64,000 nt of DNA from Lewinellaceae bacterium (GCA_016708875.1 JADJFA010000024.1:1-64000), one strand, 5' to 3'. Numbered from the stretch's first letter, positions 1 to 10,711 are shown. Notes: generated by a model not told the origin, from the sequence alone. Made by a program: numbers and translations.

Positions 1-892
1 TATGTACAAAATAGCGATAGATACGGCGGGCAAAGTTTCGCGCTGTTTCTGGTTGTGCAAAAATCATTTCCACAAAGGCCTCCTGTTCGGCGTACACCCC
101 ATTTATAGTTGTACCGCCCTGAATTACCGTATTTTGAAATTTAGAACTAAAGGTTTTGTTGCCCGCATCGTGACGGGAAAGAATAAGCGTGCCCCGTGGG
201 ATATTGGTTTCAGGATCGAAGGTGGTGCGGTTTTGCTGCAATCGCCAGCCAGTAAACACCCGGGCTGCTTGCACAATGTCGTCTTCTGTATAGTTGGTGT
301 AATCTCCCGGGCCGATTTGCGGGCCTTTTCCAATGGTGAAAAGTTCAAAAAACTCGCGGGCGAAGTTCTCGTTGGGGCTGGTTTTTGAGTTTTGGTGACC
401 GTTGAGATAGATGAGCATCGTGTTGTCGGCCACGATTTTGGTTGCCAATTTTTTGAAGTTGCCCAGGCATCCCCAGCGCAAGAGCGACAGGTAATCAAAG
501 AAGGTGGCGTGATTATACGTAATGATGCTGGTGGGCAGATTTTGGTGGAAAAAGAAGCTCATTTTATGGCCAATGCCTTCGTCTTCCAATGCCTCATTAA
601 GCCACCAACCTGTTACGCGCCGTTCCAGAACATACATATCCGTTGTGGGAAATGTTTGTCCGGGTGGGAGTAGCCATTGTACCTGTTCCACCACCGGGGT
701 GCTGGTGTCGTCGTATATAGGCTGATCAAGTCCCAATGGGTTGAGTGTCAATAAACTGCTCGTCGCTTGATCCACATTCATGGTTGCCAATTGATCCACT
801 TGTTGCTTCGTGTATCGAAAGCAAGTACGACGCAAAAGGTGCGATGCTTTTTTCTGACCCAATGTGCCTTGGTAGGATGCGAGAGAAGCCAT
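1..892 (-). CDS. DUF1800 family protein, N-terminal 297 residues (cut by window start)
   Basis: The reading frame is open from an ATG at 892-890 to the window edge. The translation carries the signature of the DUF1800 family: an N-terminal KKASHLLRRTCF segment, GWWLNEAL and MSFFFHQN around residues 95-120, and NENFAREFFELFTIG followed by DIVQAARVFTGW. DUF1800 proteins are common in Bacteroidota and are often encoded next to DUF1501 proteins; their biochemical role is not established. The C-terminal part lies outside the window, so neither a DUF1501 partner nor a sorting domain can be checked. No signal peptide is visible at the chosen start. The family call is firm; function is unknown. Confidence 0.85.
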   Translation of the reverse strand, partial: MASLASYQGTLGQKKASHLLRRTCFRYTKQQVDQLATMNVDQATSSLLTLNPLGLDQPIYDDTSTPVVEQVQWLLPPGQTFPTTDMYVLERRVTGWWLNEALEDEGIGHKMSFFFHQNLPTSIITYNHATFFDYLSLLRWGCLGNFKKLATKIVADNTMLIYLNGHQNSKTSPNENFAREFFELFTIGKGPQIGPGDYTNYTEDDIVQAARVFTGWRLQQNRTTFDPETNIPRGTLILSRHDAGNKTFSSKFQNTVIQGGTTINGVYAEQEAFVEMIFAQPETARNFARRIYRYFVH

Positions 893-1088
893 ATCGTTTT
901 GTTATTTGTGGCTTTTGGGAGTTTTTTGAAGGTGGATTCGGCAGATATTTGATACAGGATTTGGCGAACTAGGAGGCGAAGATATGCGTTCGCGGTTTTT
1001 CACCTCATTACCGAAAAGCTTCCGAAACGAGATTTTTTTTTTCTCCCTGCAATTCCCGCCTCAATATCTTCCTCTACATTTTTCTGTC

Positions 1089-2705
1089 TTAGGCCCGTTC
1101 GAACTCTACCTGCCGGGGTATTTTGTAATTTGTCAAATTTTCTCGGCAAAATGCCCGCACTTCTTCCTCCGTGAGTGAGGGGTCTTTTTTTACAATAAAC
1201 ACCTTCACCACCTCGCCTGATTTCTCGTCGGCGATCCCCAAGGCGGCAGATTCCAGCACTTTTGGATGCATGGCCAGCACGTCTTCTATTTCGTTTGGAT
1301 ACACGTTGAAGCCTGATACTAGGATCATATCTTTCTTTCGATCCACGATTTGGAAAAAACCATCGGGGTGCATAAAGCCCATATCGCCGGTATAGAGCCA
1401 GCCGTCTTTTACGGTTTCTGCTGTCGCATCAGGCCGCTGCCAGTATCCTTTCATGACTTGTGGACCTCGGGCCACGATCTCGCCCACATGATCCTGACCG
1501 GGTGGAAGTGTCGTCCCGCTATCGTCTACGATCCGAACCTCTGTACTCGGTACGGGCATTCCGATGGTGCCGAGGCGCGAAGTGTTATCTACTGGATTTA
1601 CCGTCAGCACCGGGCTGCTCTCGGTCATCCCGTAGCCTTCGATGAGTTGGGTGCCAGTCATCTGTTGCCAGCGTTCGGCTACGGCCCGTTGTACGGCCAT
1701 AGCACCGCCCACGCTAATGCGGAGCGTACTGAAATCGAGGGTTGCAAAACTCGGCTGGTTCATCAATCCGTTGAATAGCGTGTTCACACCCGGCACAGTA
1801 TTAGGCTTGTGTTTGCGCCATTCCTTGATAAGCGCAGGAAGGTCGCGAGCATTGACAATCAAAATGTTGCACGCTCCAACGCTCATAAACGCCAGGCAAT
1901 TCACCGTGAACGAAAATATGTGATAGAGCGGCAAAGCGCAAAGGCTTCGTGCTGGCTCGCCTTCATGGCCTTGCAGCACGGGCATGAGCCAGGCCCGGAT
2001 TTGCATCATGTTTGCCAGCAGGTTGCGGTTGGTGAGCATGGTGCCTTTCGAAACGCCTGTAGTGCCGCCCGTGTATTGAAGGGCAATGGTGTCGTCAGGG
2101 CCACCTTGAAATGGTGGGATGGTAAATTTTTGGCCTTGCTTCAGGGCATCCAGGAAACAAACGGTGTTGGTAAGGCTGTATTTCGGCACCATTTTTTTGA
2201 CTCGGCGCACCACGAAGTTGACGATCGCGCCTTTCATCCCCAGCATCTCGCCAATGGAAGTAAGTATGACGGTTTTAATCTGTGTCTCGCCAATAATTTG
2301 CTCCAGGTTGCCCGCAAAATTCTCTGCGATCAAAATGGCCTTCGCCCCGGAATCCACAAATTGGTGTTTCATCTCCCGGGGGGTGTAAAGCGGGTTGGTG
2401 TTCACCAAAATCATGCCCGCGCGCAGCACTCCGAACATAGCAATGGGATATTGCAACAGGTTGGGCATCATCAGCGCCACCCGGTCGCCCGGCTCCAAAC
2501 CACGCGAGCGAAGATAGGCCCCAAAAGCCATACTCTTTTCGTCCAACTCCCTGAATGTCATGGATTTTCCCATGAAAATAAAGGCTGGTTGATCGGCAAA
2601 TTTTTGGAAGGATTCTTCCACCATGTCAATGACACGGTTGTACTGCGAAGGGTCAATATTGGCGGGGACGCCTGCGGGGTAGTTGTTGAGCCAAGGTTTT
2701 TCCAT
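1089..2705 (-). CDS. fadD: Long-chain fatty acid--CoA ligase (FadD type)
   Basis: This 538-residue AMP-forming acyl-CoA synthetase would activate fatty acids to acyl-CoA through an acyl-adenylate, using ATP and CoA, for beta-oxidation or lipid synthesis. The ATP-binding signature YTGGTTGVSKG lies at residues 211-221. Further core motifs are EGYGMTESSP, GWLYTGDMGFMHPDGFF and DRKKDMILVSGFNVYPNEIE, and the C-terminal subdomain ends in NLTNYKIPRQVEF, where the lysine of YKIP is the usual catalytic one. Length is close to that of E. coli FadD (about 560). The DUF1800 gene is downstream on the same strand. A medium-chain or other acyl specificity cannot be excluded. Confidence 0.9.
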   Translation of the reverse strand: MEKPWLNNYPAGVPANIDPSQYNRVIDMVEESFQKFADQPAFIFMGKSMTFRELDEKSMAFGAYLRSRGLEPGDRVALMMPNLLQYPIAMFGVLRAGMILVNTNPLYTPREMKHQFVDSGAKAILIAENFAGNLEQIIGETQIKTVILTSIGEMLGMKGAIVNFVVRRVKKMVPKYSLTNTVCFLDALKQGQKFTIPPFQGGPDDTIALQYTGGTTGVSKGTMLTNRNLLANMMQIRAWLMPVLQGHEGEPARSLCALPLYHIFSFTVNCLAFMSVGACNILIVNARDLPALIKEWRKHKPNTVPGVNTLFNGLMNQPSFATLDFSTLRISVGGAMAVQRAVAERWQQMTGTQLIEGYGMTESSPVLTVNPVDNTSRLGTIGMPVPSTEVRIVDDSGTTLPPGQDHVGEIVARGPQVMKGYWQRPDATAETVKDGWLYTGDMGFMHPDGFFQIVDRKKDMILVSGFNVYPNEIEDVLAMHPKVLESAALGIADEKSGEVVKVFIVKKDPSLTEEEVRAFCRENLTNYKIPRQVEFERA

Positions 2706-2807
2706 AACACGCTGGATTGTTTTTGCGGGTGTAATATTTTGAAAAAAAAATGGGAATCAATTGTTTTGAGCCACGAATTGCATGAATTTTCACCGAGCAA
2801 AAATAAA

Positions 2808-2889
2808 TTTATGAAACACATAGTCACAATAGGACACATAGTCGTGACCTCAACACTATGTGTCCTATTGTGACTATGTGTTTCATAAA
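2808..2889. repeat. Perfect 35-bp inverted repeat (intergenic hairpin)
   Basis: Arms 2808-2842 and 2855-2889 are exact reverse complements around a 12-base loop. Each arm contains ACACATAGTCACAATAGGAC, a tandem of similar words (CACATAGT, CACAATAG, CACATAGT). It lies between the GT39 gene and fadD, both on the minus strand, and may work as a transcript end or barrier. It has no T-tract like a classical intrinsic terminator. Confidence 0.85.
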
Positions 2890-2907
2890 GTCGCATGCTT
2901 AGTACAC

Positions 2908-4743
2908 CTACTTAGTGAAAATTAGTGGTCCCCTACTCCGGCAAAATTTTGAGCAAAAAATACGTCCCCAACGTTTTTTCCGCGTAGCCGGGTTCAAAAA
3001 TTCGTGTTTCAAAAGCGCGACTTGAAAATGCCGGAATTGGCCTGTTTCCTCCATTTTAAGTGCTGCATCTTCCAGGGCTTTTTTGCCATCAAGTGTTGTA
3101 AAAACCCATATCCCGCCTTGTTCGCTGGCCAGGGTCGCTGCTTTTTCCGGCGAGCTCAGATTTTCCATGATGTCGCCATTGTAAAATTCCATGGCGTGGC
3201 TGCCGGTATTAAAAAAGTACATTTTTTCGGGCGGGATGCCTTGTGCGTGTGCATATCGTGCTGCCTGAGGAGTGCTTTGATAGGGCAGCAAATGGGGGTA
3301 AAAATGGAAGTTCAATACAAAACCAAAGAGGAGTGCAACCCACACGCCACGTTGTACAAACACTTCAATATCAGCCGGAAACGGGTTTCGGAAAACCTTC
3401 CATAGCAGGGCGCCAGTGGCAACGAGGGTGATTCCTGCCGCAAAAACATTGCCCGTTGGAAACACGAAAAAGAGCGCAGCAAAAGCGATAAGCAGTGTCA
3501 GGAAGGCCGAGAAATAAAGAATTCCCCACAACCCTTTCCCGATGTTTTTTACAGAAGAAGCCACTAAGACCGCCGCCCAGGGCAAGGTGATAAAAATGTA
3601 GTGCGGGAGTTTGTACTGGGATTGGGAGAGGGCGATGAAGGTGAGGATGAAACCGCCGAGGGCGTAATACTCGGGAGGCTTTGAATTGAGGGGATGACTT
3701 GAGGTCATCCCCTCAATTTTGCCTTTGTTGGCGTCCTCGCCAACAACATCAGCGATTGGTATCTCTGCTTGAAAATCCTGCCCGCTGTTTGTTGTTGGCG
3801 AGGACGCCAACAACGGCACAGCGGAGGGCCGTGCAGACCACAATCTGCGAATATGCTGCCAAATAGCCCCGGGCAACAACAAACACCAAGGCAAAAAAGC
3901 CCACAAATAAACGTGCATGAAATAGAACCCCGAAGTATCATTCTTCCAGACGTTCTCCCCCGTGATGCGGCCAAAACTTTGTTCCCAAAAGAAAAAACGA
4001 AGCCCGGAAACGCCATGCCGTTCATTCACCAATTTCTCGGGGTGCAGATCGAATTGTTGCCATAAGCCCCAACACATTGGCGCGAGCACGAGGGCCGTGA
4101 CGGCCAAACCCAATAACCATTGCCACTGAAAAATACCACGCCAATCGCGCCTTATAAGCAAGTGCGTTCCCACTGCAAATGCCGGCATCACCAACCCAAT
4201 GGGGCCTTTGGCGAGCATGGCCAGACCGATGAAAAAGAAGCCTGCGAGCAGATTCCGCCAGCGCTTAAACTCCAGATATTCACCCAATTGCCACACCGCA
4301 CAGGCGGAAAATCCAAGTAACATGGTATCCGTGCGCACATCGTTGCAGATAACTATCAGGCCCATGCAAGAGGCCAGGATAAACGCTGCGTGACGAGCCG
4401 TTTTATCTCCATAAAAAAGCAGGGTAAAACGATAAGTGGCCCACACACCCATGAGTGCTGCGAGCAAGGAGGGCAATTTGTAGGCCCAATTGCTCAAACC
4501 AAAAACAGCGAACGAAGCACTTGAAAGCCAAAACAGCAGCGGGGGTTTGTCGAGATAGTCTACGCCGCGATGTTGCACCTGGAGCCAGTTGCCGTTTTGC
4601 AGCATTTCCATGGAAATGGAGGCGTACTGAGACGCATCAACATCCATGACATCGAGGAAAAGGCCGCGAATATAGACGGCGGCGAGGCCAATTGCGAGCC
4701 AAAGCCAGGGAGAACGTAGTCGGGAAAGGAGAGCTGGATTCAT
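2908..4743 (-). CDS. GT39-family (ArnT/PMT-like) integral membrane glycosyltransferase
   Basis: This 611-residue polytopic membrane protein has the N-terminal architecture of the PMT_2/ArnT group: a first membrane segment at residues 13-31, an acidic loop with DVDASQYASISMEML and GVDYLDKPPLLFWL, and about ten further hydrophobic segments. Such enzymes move a sugar from a polyprenyl-phosphate donor to lipid A, protein or another cell-envelope acceptor; the acceptor here is unknown. Residues about 305-360 form a hydrophilic linker encoded by three DNA hairpins (3686-3716, 3725-3746, 3791-3814), an apparent in-frame insertion of intergenic-type palindromes. The C-terminus is soluble. Neighbours give no pathway clue. 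Confidence 0.8.
   Translation of the reverse strand: MNPALLSRLRSPWLWLAIGLAAVYIRGLFLDVMDVDASQYASISMEMLQNGNWLQVQHRGVDYLDKPPLLFWLSSASFAVFGLSNWAYKLPSLLAALMGVWATYRFTLLFYGDKTARHAAFILASCMGLIVICNDVRTDTMLLGFSACAVWQLGEYLEFKRWRNLLAGFFFIGLAMLAKGPIGLVMPAFAVGTHLLIRRDWRGIFQWQWLLGLAVTALVLAPMCWGLWQQFDLHPEKLVNERHGVSGLRFFFWEQSFGRITGENVWKNDTSGFYFMHVYLWAFLPWCLLLPGAIWQHIRRLWSARPSAVPLLASSPTTNSGQDFQAEIPIADVVGEDANKGKIEGMTSSHPLNSKPPEYYALGGFILTFIALSQSQYKLPHYIFITLPWAAVLVASSVKNIGKGLWGILYFSAFLTLLIAFAALFFVFPTGNVFAAGITLVATGALLWKVFRNPFPADIEVFVQRGVWVALLFGFVLNFHFYPHLLPYQSTPQAARYAHAQGIPPEKMYFFNTGSHAMEFYNGDIMENLSSPEKAATLASEQGGIWVFTTLDGKKALEDAALKMEETGQFRHFQVALLKHEFLNPATRKKRWGRIFCSKFCRSRGPLIFTK
3686..3814. repeat. Three hairpins inside the GT39 coding sequence
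   Basis: Hairpin 1 (3686-3716) has 13-bp arms TTGAGGGGATGAC/GTCATCCCCTCAA. Hairpins 2 (3725-3746) and 3 (3791-3814) have arms TTGTTGGCG/CGCCAACAA with loops TCCT and AGGA, so the two are also reverse complements of each other. The block is in frame and encodes a low-complexity linker between membrane domains. Confidence 0.85.
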
Positions 4744-4769
4744 TCAGCGGGCGAAGGTCGGGAGAATAT

Positions 4770-4880
4770 TTACGATTTTGGATTTGCGATTTACGATTGC
4801 TTGATTCGAAAAAAGACAAATTCCTGCACGCTTCGGATCAAAATAATCGTAAATCGTCAAATCCAAAATCGCAAATCAAT
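4770..4880. repeat. Word palindrome (GATTTGCGATTTACGATT type)
   Basis: The left arm, about 4770-4808, holds repeated words TACGATTTTGGATTTGCGAT. The right arm, about 4835-4880, is its approximate reverse complement (AATCGTAAATCGTCAAATCC). The right arm runs into the stop codon of the beta-mannosidase at 4876-4878. Confidence 0.75.
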
Positions 4881-7406
4881 CCACCGCCTCCACCAAACTC
4901 TTCACCCGGAACGCCTTTTTCGGATCTGCTAAAACCTTGTCGGTTTTGAAAAGGATTTTCACCTGCTCGTTGGGCAAAAGGTCAAAGTAGTTGTCAGCGA
5001 AAAAGCCTGGTTCCTCCGTTTGCAGGTAGACGTTTTTGGCGAGTTTGCGGTTTGTTTCCAGGGAGAGCAGATATCCGGTTTCGACTTTTTCTACCGCTGT
5101 TATTTTTAAGTCGGGCTTTGGCAAATTCATTTTCTTTGGCGGAACGGCATAAAAAAGCCGGCGACCGTATGCCTTGTTCTCGGCCAAATTGGTCAGCGCG
5201 ATTTCAATGACACAGTTTTCAGGCTTTTTTCCGTCGAGCAGGGTTTTGAGTTTGCCCTCCCACAACAACTTGCTCGAATCGGGCGAAATAGCCAGACCTG
5301 GAAGATTGAAATCAATCAACTTGTCACCATCGAAGGTGTATGCGTGGACGTGCATTGTCACGGTCACACTGTCGGCCAGGTCGTTTACTCCATAGATTTT
5401 CAACATATTATCATCTAAAATCGGCAAAGCCGCCACGGGACTGAATGCCTCACGGGCGTAATAATGCAGGGCTTTCCAGCGACCGTAATAATCCGTGCTG
5501 CTCCAGGAAGCCACTGGCCACACATCGTTCAGTTGCCAGTAGAGCGTGCCCATGCAGTAAGGTTTGTTGCGGCGATGCGCCTCAAAACCCGTGCGCATTC
5601 CTTCGGCTTGCAGCAGTTGGCTGACGTACACGAAATCCTCAAAATTCTTTGGTGTGTTGTAGTCGCGCTTCATGTATTCGGCGATGAGTCCGTTGCCGCG
5701 TGGGTGTTTTGGTGCAAAAGCATCACCTTGCTTTCCAACATACGGTCTTCGGGCTCCGTAAACGACCGAATGGTGCGCCATTCCGGGAAACTCTGGAAGC
5801 CATATTCACTCATAAAACGCGGCACTTTTTTGTTCAAAATCTCGAACGGTTCCTCGTCGTGCCAAACGCCCCAGTAATGCGAATCGCCTTCGGTCAATGA
5901 CTTGGCATTTGCGCGGCCGTACCTCGGCGAACTTTCCCAATAGGGTACCCGGTCGGCGTTGTTTTCCACATAAGTGCGCAAAATATCGTTGAACAACAAC
6001 TTGTACTCTCGCGAAAGCTGGGTGCGTTGCGCTTCGTTGAACTGCATTTGCCAGCCCCAGTTGTTCCAGGCTTCGTCGTTTTCGTTATTGCCGCACCAGA
6101 GGGCGATGCACGGGTGTTGGCGAAGCCGTTCGATCTGTTCGAGGGCCTCGAAAGCGGCAGTTTTCAGAAATCTGCCATTGCCAGGATAGAGTGCGCAGGC
6201 GTACATGAAATCCTGCCAGACCATGATACCACGCGCGTCGCAGAGTTGGTAAAACGTGTCGTCTTCGTAGATGCCGCCGCCCCAAACGCGGAGCATGTTC
6301 ATGTTGGCGGCTACCACGTCGTCGAGCAATCTTTTGGTGTGACTGGGATCTACCCGATCCTGAAAAATATCTTGTGGAATGTAGTTCGCGCCTTTGGCAA
6401 ATACGGGTTTCCCGTTGAGTTTGAAATAGAAGGTTTCGCCTTTTTCATCCTTCTCTGTCACCAGTTCGATGCTGCGAATTCCCATTCGAACATCTTGTTT
6501 TTCAATGGTTTGTACGCCTCTTTTTACCTCGATGGTGAAATCGTACAAGGGCTGTTCGCCCATTCCGGCGCACCACCAGAGTTTCGGGTTTTCGACATCA
6601 TAGGTAACGGAATCCATGTGGGTGCCGGGCCAGAGTACGCGGTCTTCCACAGATTTTCGCTTGCCTTCTTTGAACTGGACGGTGACCGGGAATTTCAAAT
6701 CCGAGCGGTAGCGGAAACGGGCCACCATACGGGCTTTTTCGGGCGTGACACTTTGGGTGGTGATGAGCAAATTTTCAAAAATCAGATCGTCCCAGGCTTC
6801 GAGCGTTGGTTTTTGAAGAATGCCACAACCCACAAAACGCGGCCCCCAATCCCAGCCGTAGTGGAATTGCGCTTTTCGGGTCAAGGTTCGCTGGCCGCCA
6901 GGGAGTTCGTAGCCGAGGTTTTTCCAGGACTCGTCGGTTTTTTTCAACGGACTTTCAAAGTAAATGTGGAGTTTGTTCCCCGTTGGTTTTAGAAAACGCT
7001 TGGCATCTACTCGCCATGTTCGGAACATATTGTCGGCTTCCAGCAGCAGCGAATCGTTCAGGTAAATTTGCGCGTAGGTATCCAAGCCTTTGAAAATCAA
7101 TTCGATGTGTTTCTTTGCCAACACATCAGGACTCACGTCAAAAGTCGTTTGGAACTCCCAGTCTTCCTTTTCAATCCATTGCAACTTTTCCTCGTTGTCG
7201 CGCCAAAACGGGTCTTCGATCATGCCATTTTGCAGCAGCGCGGTATGCGCGCTCACCGGGATTTTTACGGGTTTCCACGAGGGAGTGTTTGCTTGCCGGA
7301 ACTCCCACTGTCCGGTGTTGAGGGGCTGACGGAGCGGTGCATAGTTGATTTGTGCTTCGGTAATCATGGGAGCGAGGATGAGCGCGAAAATTATGAGTCG
7401 TTTCAT
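4876..7406 (-). CDS. Secreted GH2-family beta-mannosidase, frameshifted near 5705
   Basis: The enzyme would release mannose from beta-mannosides such as N-glycan cores or mannans, probably in the periplasm. The start at 7406 gives MKRLIIFALILAPMITEAQ, a clear signal peptide; an upstream in-frame ATG at 7436 would bury it. The N-terminal beta-sandwich includes FHYGWDWGPRFVGCG, typical of beta-mannosidases. The acid/base Glu is in LWCGNNEN and the nucleophile Glu in FMSEYGFQSFP. The reading frame changes near 5700-5715, between VMLLHQNTH and PRGNGLIAEYM; both sides continue the same family, so one base is probably wrong here. Rejoined length is about 843 residues, usual for the family. Confidence 0.85.
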
Positions 7407-7427
7407 CCGGCAAAAATAGCAGATTAA

Positions 7428-7620
7428 AATGTCCAATGCCCAAGGGAATGTCCCTGCCTACCGGCAGGCAGGCAATGTCCAACAAGGGGTGTCCAATGTC
7501 CAGGGAGGCGTTGCGCTTGGGATTTGTTGTCATTTAATACCGAATTGCCAACGTGAGTGACTAAGCGCGAAGCCCATTTGGACATTGGACATTCCTTGTT
7601 GGATAATGGACGGTTTTTTA
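7428..7620. repeat. Word palindrome of the GTCCAATGTCC/GGACATTGGAC family
   Basis: The left part (7428-7505) holds repeated AATGTCCAA words; the right part (about 7575-7620) holds TTGGACATTGGACATTCCTT, its reverse complement. A small nested palindrome, CCTGCCTACCGGCAGGCAGG, lies near 7455-7475. The block fills most of the gap between divergent genes at 7406 and 7703. Confidence 0.75.
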
Positions 7621-7702
7621 TTCTAGCAACCCACTTGGCAATTACTTTTGTCATCACACTACCTGTACATTGCAGAATAATTTAACCTTAAACACATAAA
7701 CT

Positions 7703-10138
7703 ATGAAACTTTCTCCGCTTTCACTTCTTGTATTTTTCCAGTTCTTCTATTTGCTTCCAACCACAAATGGACAATCCTGGGAAATATTATTCAAGGATCC
7801 TGTGTTTGACCAGGCTTATTCAGGGCTCATGATGCCAAGCCAAAATAACGGGGGTGCGATTGGCTGTGCCGGATCCATTCATTGATAATCCGGCGCCCAT
7901 TTTTTCTTTTGATTCCTTGGGCAATTACATCGGGCAAAGCGATATAGATTGGACCTCATATTGGGAAATATTCAATACAGATCATACGGGTGCATCCTAC
8001 TGGGTCTCTAATTACAATGTGAGAAAACTCACTGCCAACAACCAAATTGCATGGACGTATTCTCCTCCTGTCACTTCGGGTATTTTTTGGGATAAACCCG
8101 CACCCAATGGCGGCAATTGTCTGCAATATTCTGCAAACAATACTGATCACGTCATTGATTATATCAACGCTAATGGTCAATTGGTGAACCGCTTTCAATT
8201 AGCGGATGATTGGCCGGACGATTATTATCCAGGGCACGACAATAGCCTGATCTATACAGACGATTTTTTGGACCGGTACTGGTTCATTGGGTCAAAATGA
8301 ATCAATTCAATCAGATTGTCTGGGAACTTGACTTGGATCCTAATGTTATCTTTTTATCAGGATCACTCCCAGATGGTTCTACTTACTATTTTGATAATAG
8401 TAGTATTACAAAATTAAATGCCGCTGGAAATGTCGAGTGGCAACGAAATGCACAGCAGTATTTTCCAGCATCAGATTACTTTAATTTTTTAGGTATGCTC
8501 GTTAGGCAAGATGGGAGCATAATTTTGGCTACTGGAAATGGCAATTTCGCGAGCGGCCAGTCCAAACTCCATTTTATCAATATAAACCCAGTAAATGGAG
8601 ACCCCATTTGGATAAAGAAGATAGCAACTCCGATAGTTTATTATACCTATTTATTTGGCCCAATGGTTGAAATGCCCGATAGCGGAATTTTGGCTTGCTT
8701 CGGCCCAATTTGGGGAACTAATGGAATTAATGACCATGTACTCATAGTTCGCACTGACCCCAATGGCAATACCCTTACCAACCAAATCGCCGGGAAAATT
8801 TACTGGGACGAAAACTATGATTGCCTTCCAGATGTGTCTGAAAAAGGACTGAAACAGGTTTCAGTCATCGCGCAATCGGGCACCAAAAAATACTCTGCGA
8901 GCTCTGACATTGATGGCAATTTTTCAATGGCAACCACAGGCGGAGATTATACTCTCTCTATTGCTCAGCCAGGCTCCTATTGGAATTATTGCAGCTTCCC
9001 CAACCCTGTAACTTTGGATGCTTTCAACGATACGGTGTTGCTGAACATTGGCGCAAGGGCCACGGTAATTTGCCCAGAGTTGTTTGTCTCCATAGGAAGC
9101 CCTGTTTTTCGTCGGTGTTTTGACAACAACTATTTGAATGTTCATTATCAAAATTATGGTACTGCCGCTGCCATAAACGCTTATGTAAGTGTAACGCTTG
9201 ACCCTAAACTGATCTATTTATCCGCTACAGCACCGCTTCTGAGCCAAAACGGACAAACGTATCAATTCGACATCGGCACGGTGGACATTGGTGAAAGCGG
9301 TTTTTTTGCAATTAATTTTAAGGTTGATTGTGATGCTACCTTAGGGGAAATTCTCTGTGTAGACAGCCACATTTACCCTGATACGATTTGTATTCCAACT
9401 GCTGGCACCCGGGTTGCAAATCCTTTTTGTCTTCCTGTGGTGGCGTCTTATGATCCCAACGATAAAACTGCGTTCGTGGATGGGAAACCGGAAACCGCCA
9501 AAATATTGCCTGATGTAGGACTTGAATATCTCATTCGTTTTCAAAACACGGGCAATGACACCGCTTTCAATATCGTCATAGCAGACACGCTCAGCCAGCG
9601 ATTGGATCCTACAAGCGTAGTACCTGGCGCGTCCAGTCATCCATATTACTTTGAACTGCGCGACGGAAATGCGCTGCGTTTTGTATTCAATAATATTTTG
9701 CTGCCTGACTCAACTACGAACGAACCTGCCTCTCATGGCTTTGTAAAGTTTTATATTCGCCAGGCTCCTGGTAACCCTATTGGCGCCACATTAAGCAACA
9801 CGGCAGCCATCTTTTTTGATTATAATTTGCCAGTCATCACCAACGAATCCAAGTTGGTTATCTCTTCCGCTGTTCGCACAAAAGAACCAATGGCTATTCT
9901 GGAAGTGAAAACTTGGCCAGTTCCTGCTCATGACCGTGTTGAGCTGCTTTTGCCCGATGGAGCATCGGCCATACAATCCTGGAAACTCATTGATATGAGG
10001 GGCCAAGTACTGCGCTCAGGTGGTTCTGAATCTTCCAGCTTCTTTATCCTTCGGAATGGGCTTTCCAGCGGTGTTTATTGGTGTCAGTTATTGCTGGAAA
10101 ACGGGAAAGTAGCACTTGGGCGGGTTGTTTTTGATTGA
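7703..10138 (+). CDS. Large secreted protein with T9SS C-terminal sorting domain, two frameshifts
   Basis: The first frame gives a signal peptide, MKLSPLSLLVFFQFFYLLP, then shifts at the G5 run near 7850 and again at the A4 run near 8295 (one extra base, then one missing). The rejoined protein has about 811 residues. The N-terminal half is a presumed beta-propeller-like region without a recognised catalytic motif. Next comes an SdrD-B-like fold (GKIYWDENYDCLPDVSEKGL) and a conserved Bacteroidota module with YDPNDKTAFVDG, LEYLIRFQNTGNDTAFN and AAIFFDYNLPVITN. The C-terminal 80 residues (TWPVPAHDRVELLLP to ALGRVVFD) look like a type A T9SS sorting domain, so it should be exported and attached to the cell surface. 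Function unknown. Confidence 0.75.
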
Positions 10139-10222
10139 TGTCCAATGTCCAACAAATAATTTCCAATGTCCAGGGGTTCGCTGTATTTGGACATTGGAAA
10201 TTCCTTGATGGACATTGGACAT
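10139..10222. repeat. Word palindrome, second copy of the GTCCAATGTCC family
   Basis: The left arm TGTCCAATGTCCAACAAATA and the right arm TTGATGGACATTGGACATTT pair across a short loop around 10180. It is the same word family as 7428-7620, placed between the T9SS gene stop and the phosphatase gene start. Confidence 0.8.
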
Positions 10223-10238
10223 TTCCTATTTTTCGCCC

Positions 10239-10700
10239 ATGAAAATTCTAATGGTTTGTCTCGGCAACATCTGCCGAAGCCCGCTAGCAGAGGGCATTAT
10301 GAAACAGAAAATCCGCGAAGCCGCATTCGACTGGGAAGTAGACAGTGCAGGCACCGGGCACTGGCACGCGGGGCAATTACCCGACCGCCGTTCCATCATT
10401 GTGGCTGGGCAACACGGTATTGACATCACGGATCAACGGGCCAGGCAGTTTCAAGCCGATGATTTTGAACGATTTGACAAGATTTTCGTGATGGATACAC
10501 AGAACCTTCGCGACGTGTTGCGGCATGCCAGAAGTGATGGACACCGCGCCAAAGTCGAGCTGATTTTGGACCAAACGCATCCCGGACAAGATCGTAACGT
10601 ACCAGACCCTTACTATGATGATGATGGGTTTGAGGAAGTTTTTGAGATGTTGGATCGGGCTTGTGAGTTGTTTGTGGCAAGGGGTGATTGGTCAACTTGA
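10239..10700 (+). CDS. Low-molecular-weight protein-tyrosine phosphatase
   Basis: This 153-residue cytoplasmic phosphatase would remove phosphate from phosphotyrosine, often on tyrosine kinases that control exopolysaccharide export. The start at 10239 puts the P-loop CLGNICRSP (the CX5R motif) at residues 6-14, as in the family; an earlier in-frame ATG at 10215 lies in the preceding palindrome and adds eight unrelated residues. The general-acid Asp is in VPDPYYDDDGFEEV near the C-terminus. No cognate tyrosine kinase gene is seen nearby. The family is certain; the physiological substrate is not. Confidence 0.92.
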   Translation: MKILMVCLGNICRSPLAEGIMKQKIREAAFDWEVDSAGTGHWHAGQLPDRRSIIVAGQHGIDITDQRARQFQADDFERFDKIFVMDTQNLRDVLRHARSDGHRAKVELILDQTHPGQDRNVPDPYYDDDGFEEVFEMLDRACELFVARGDWST

Positions 10701-10711
10701 TTTTCTGGTGT

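Noticed and set aside
1809..2873. 354-residue plus-strand open frame opposite fadD
   Set aside because: It lies antisense to a well-supported gene and runs into an intergenic palindrome.
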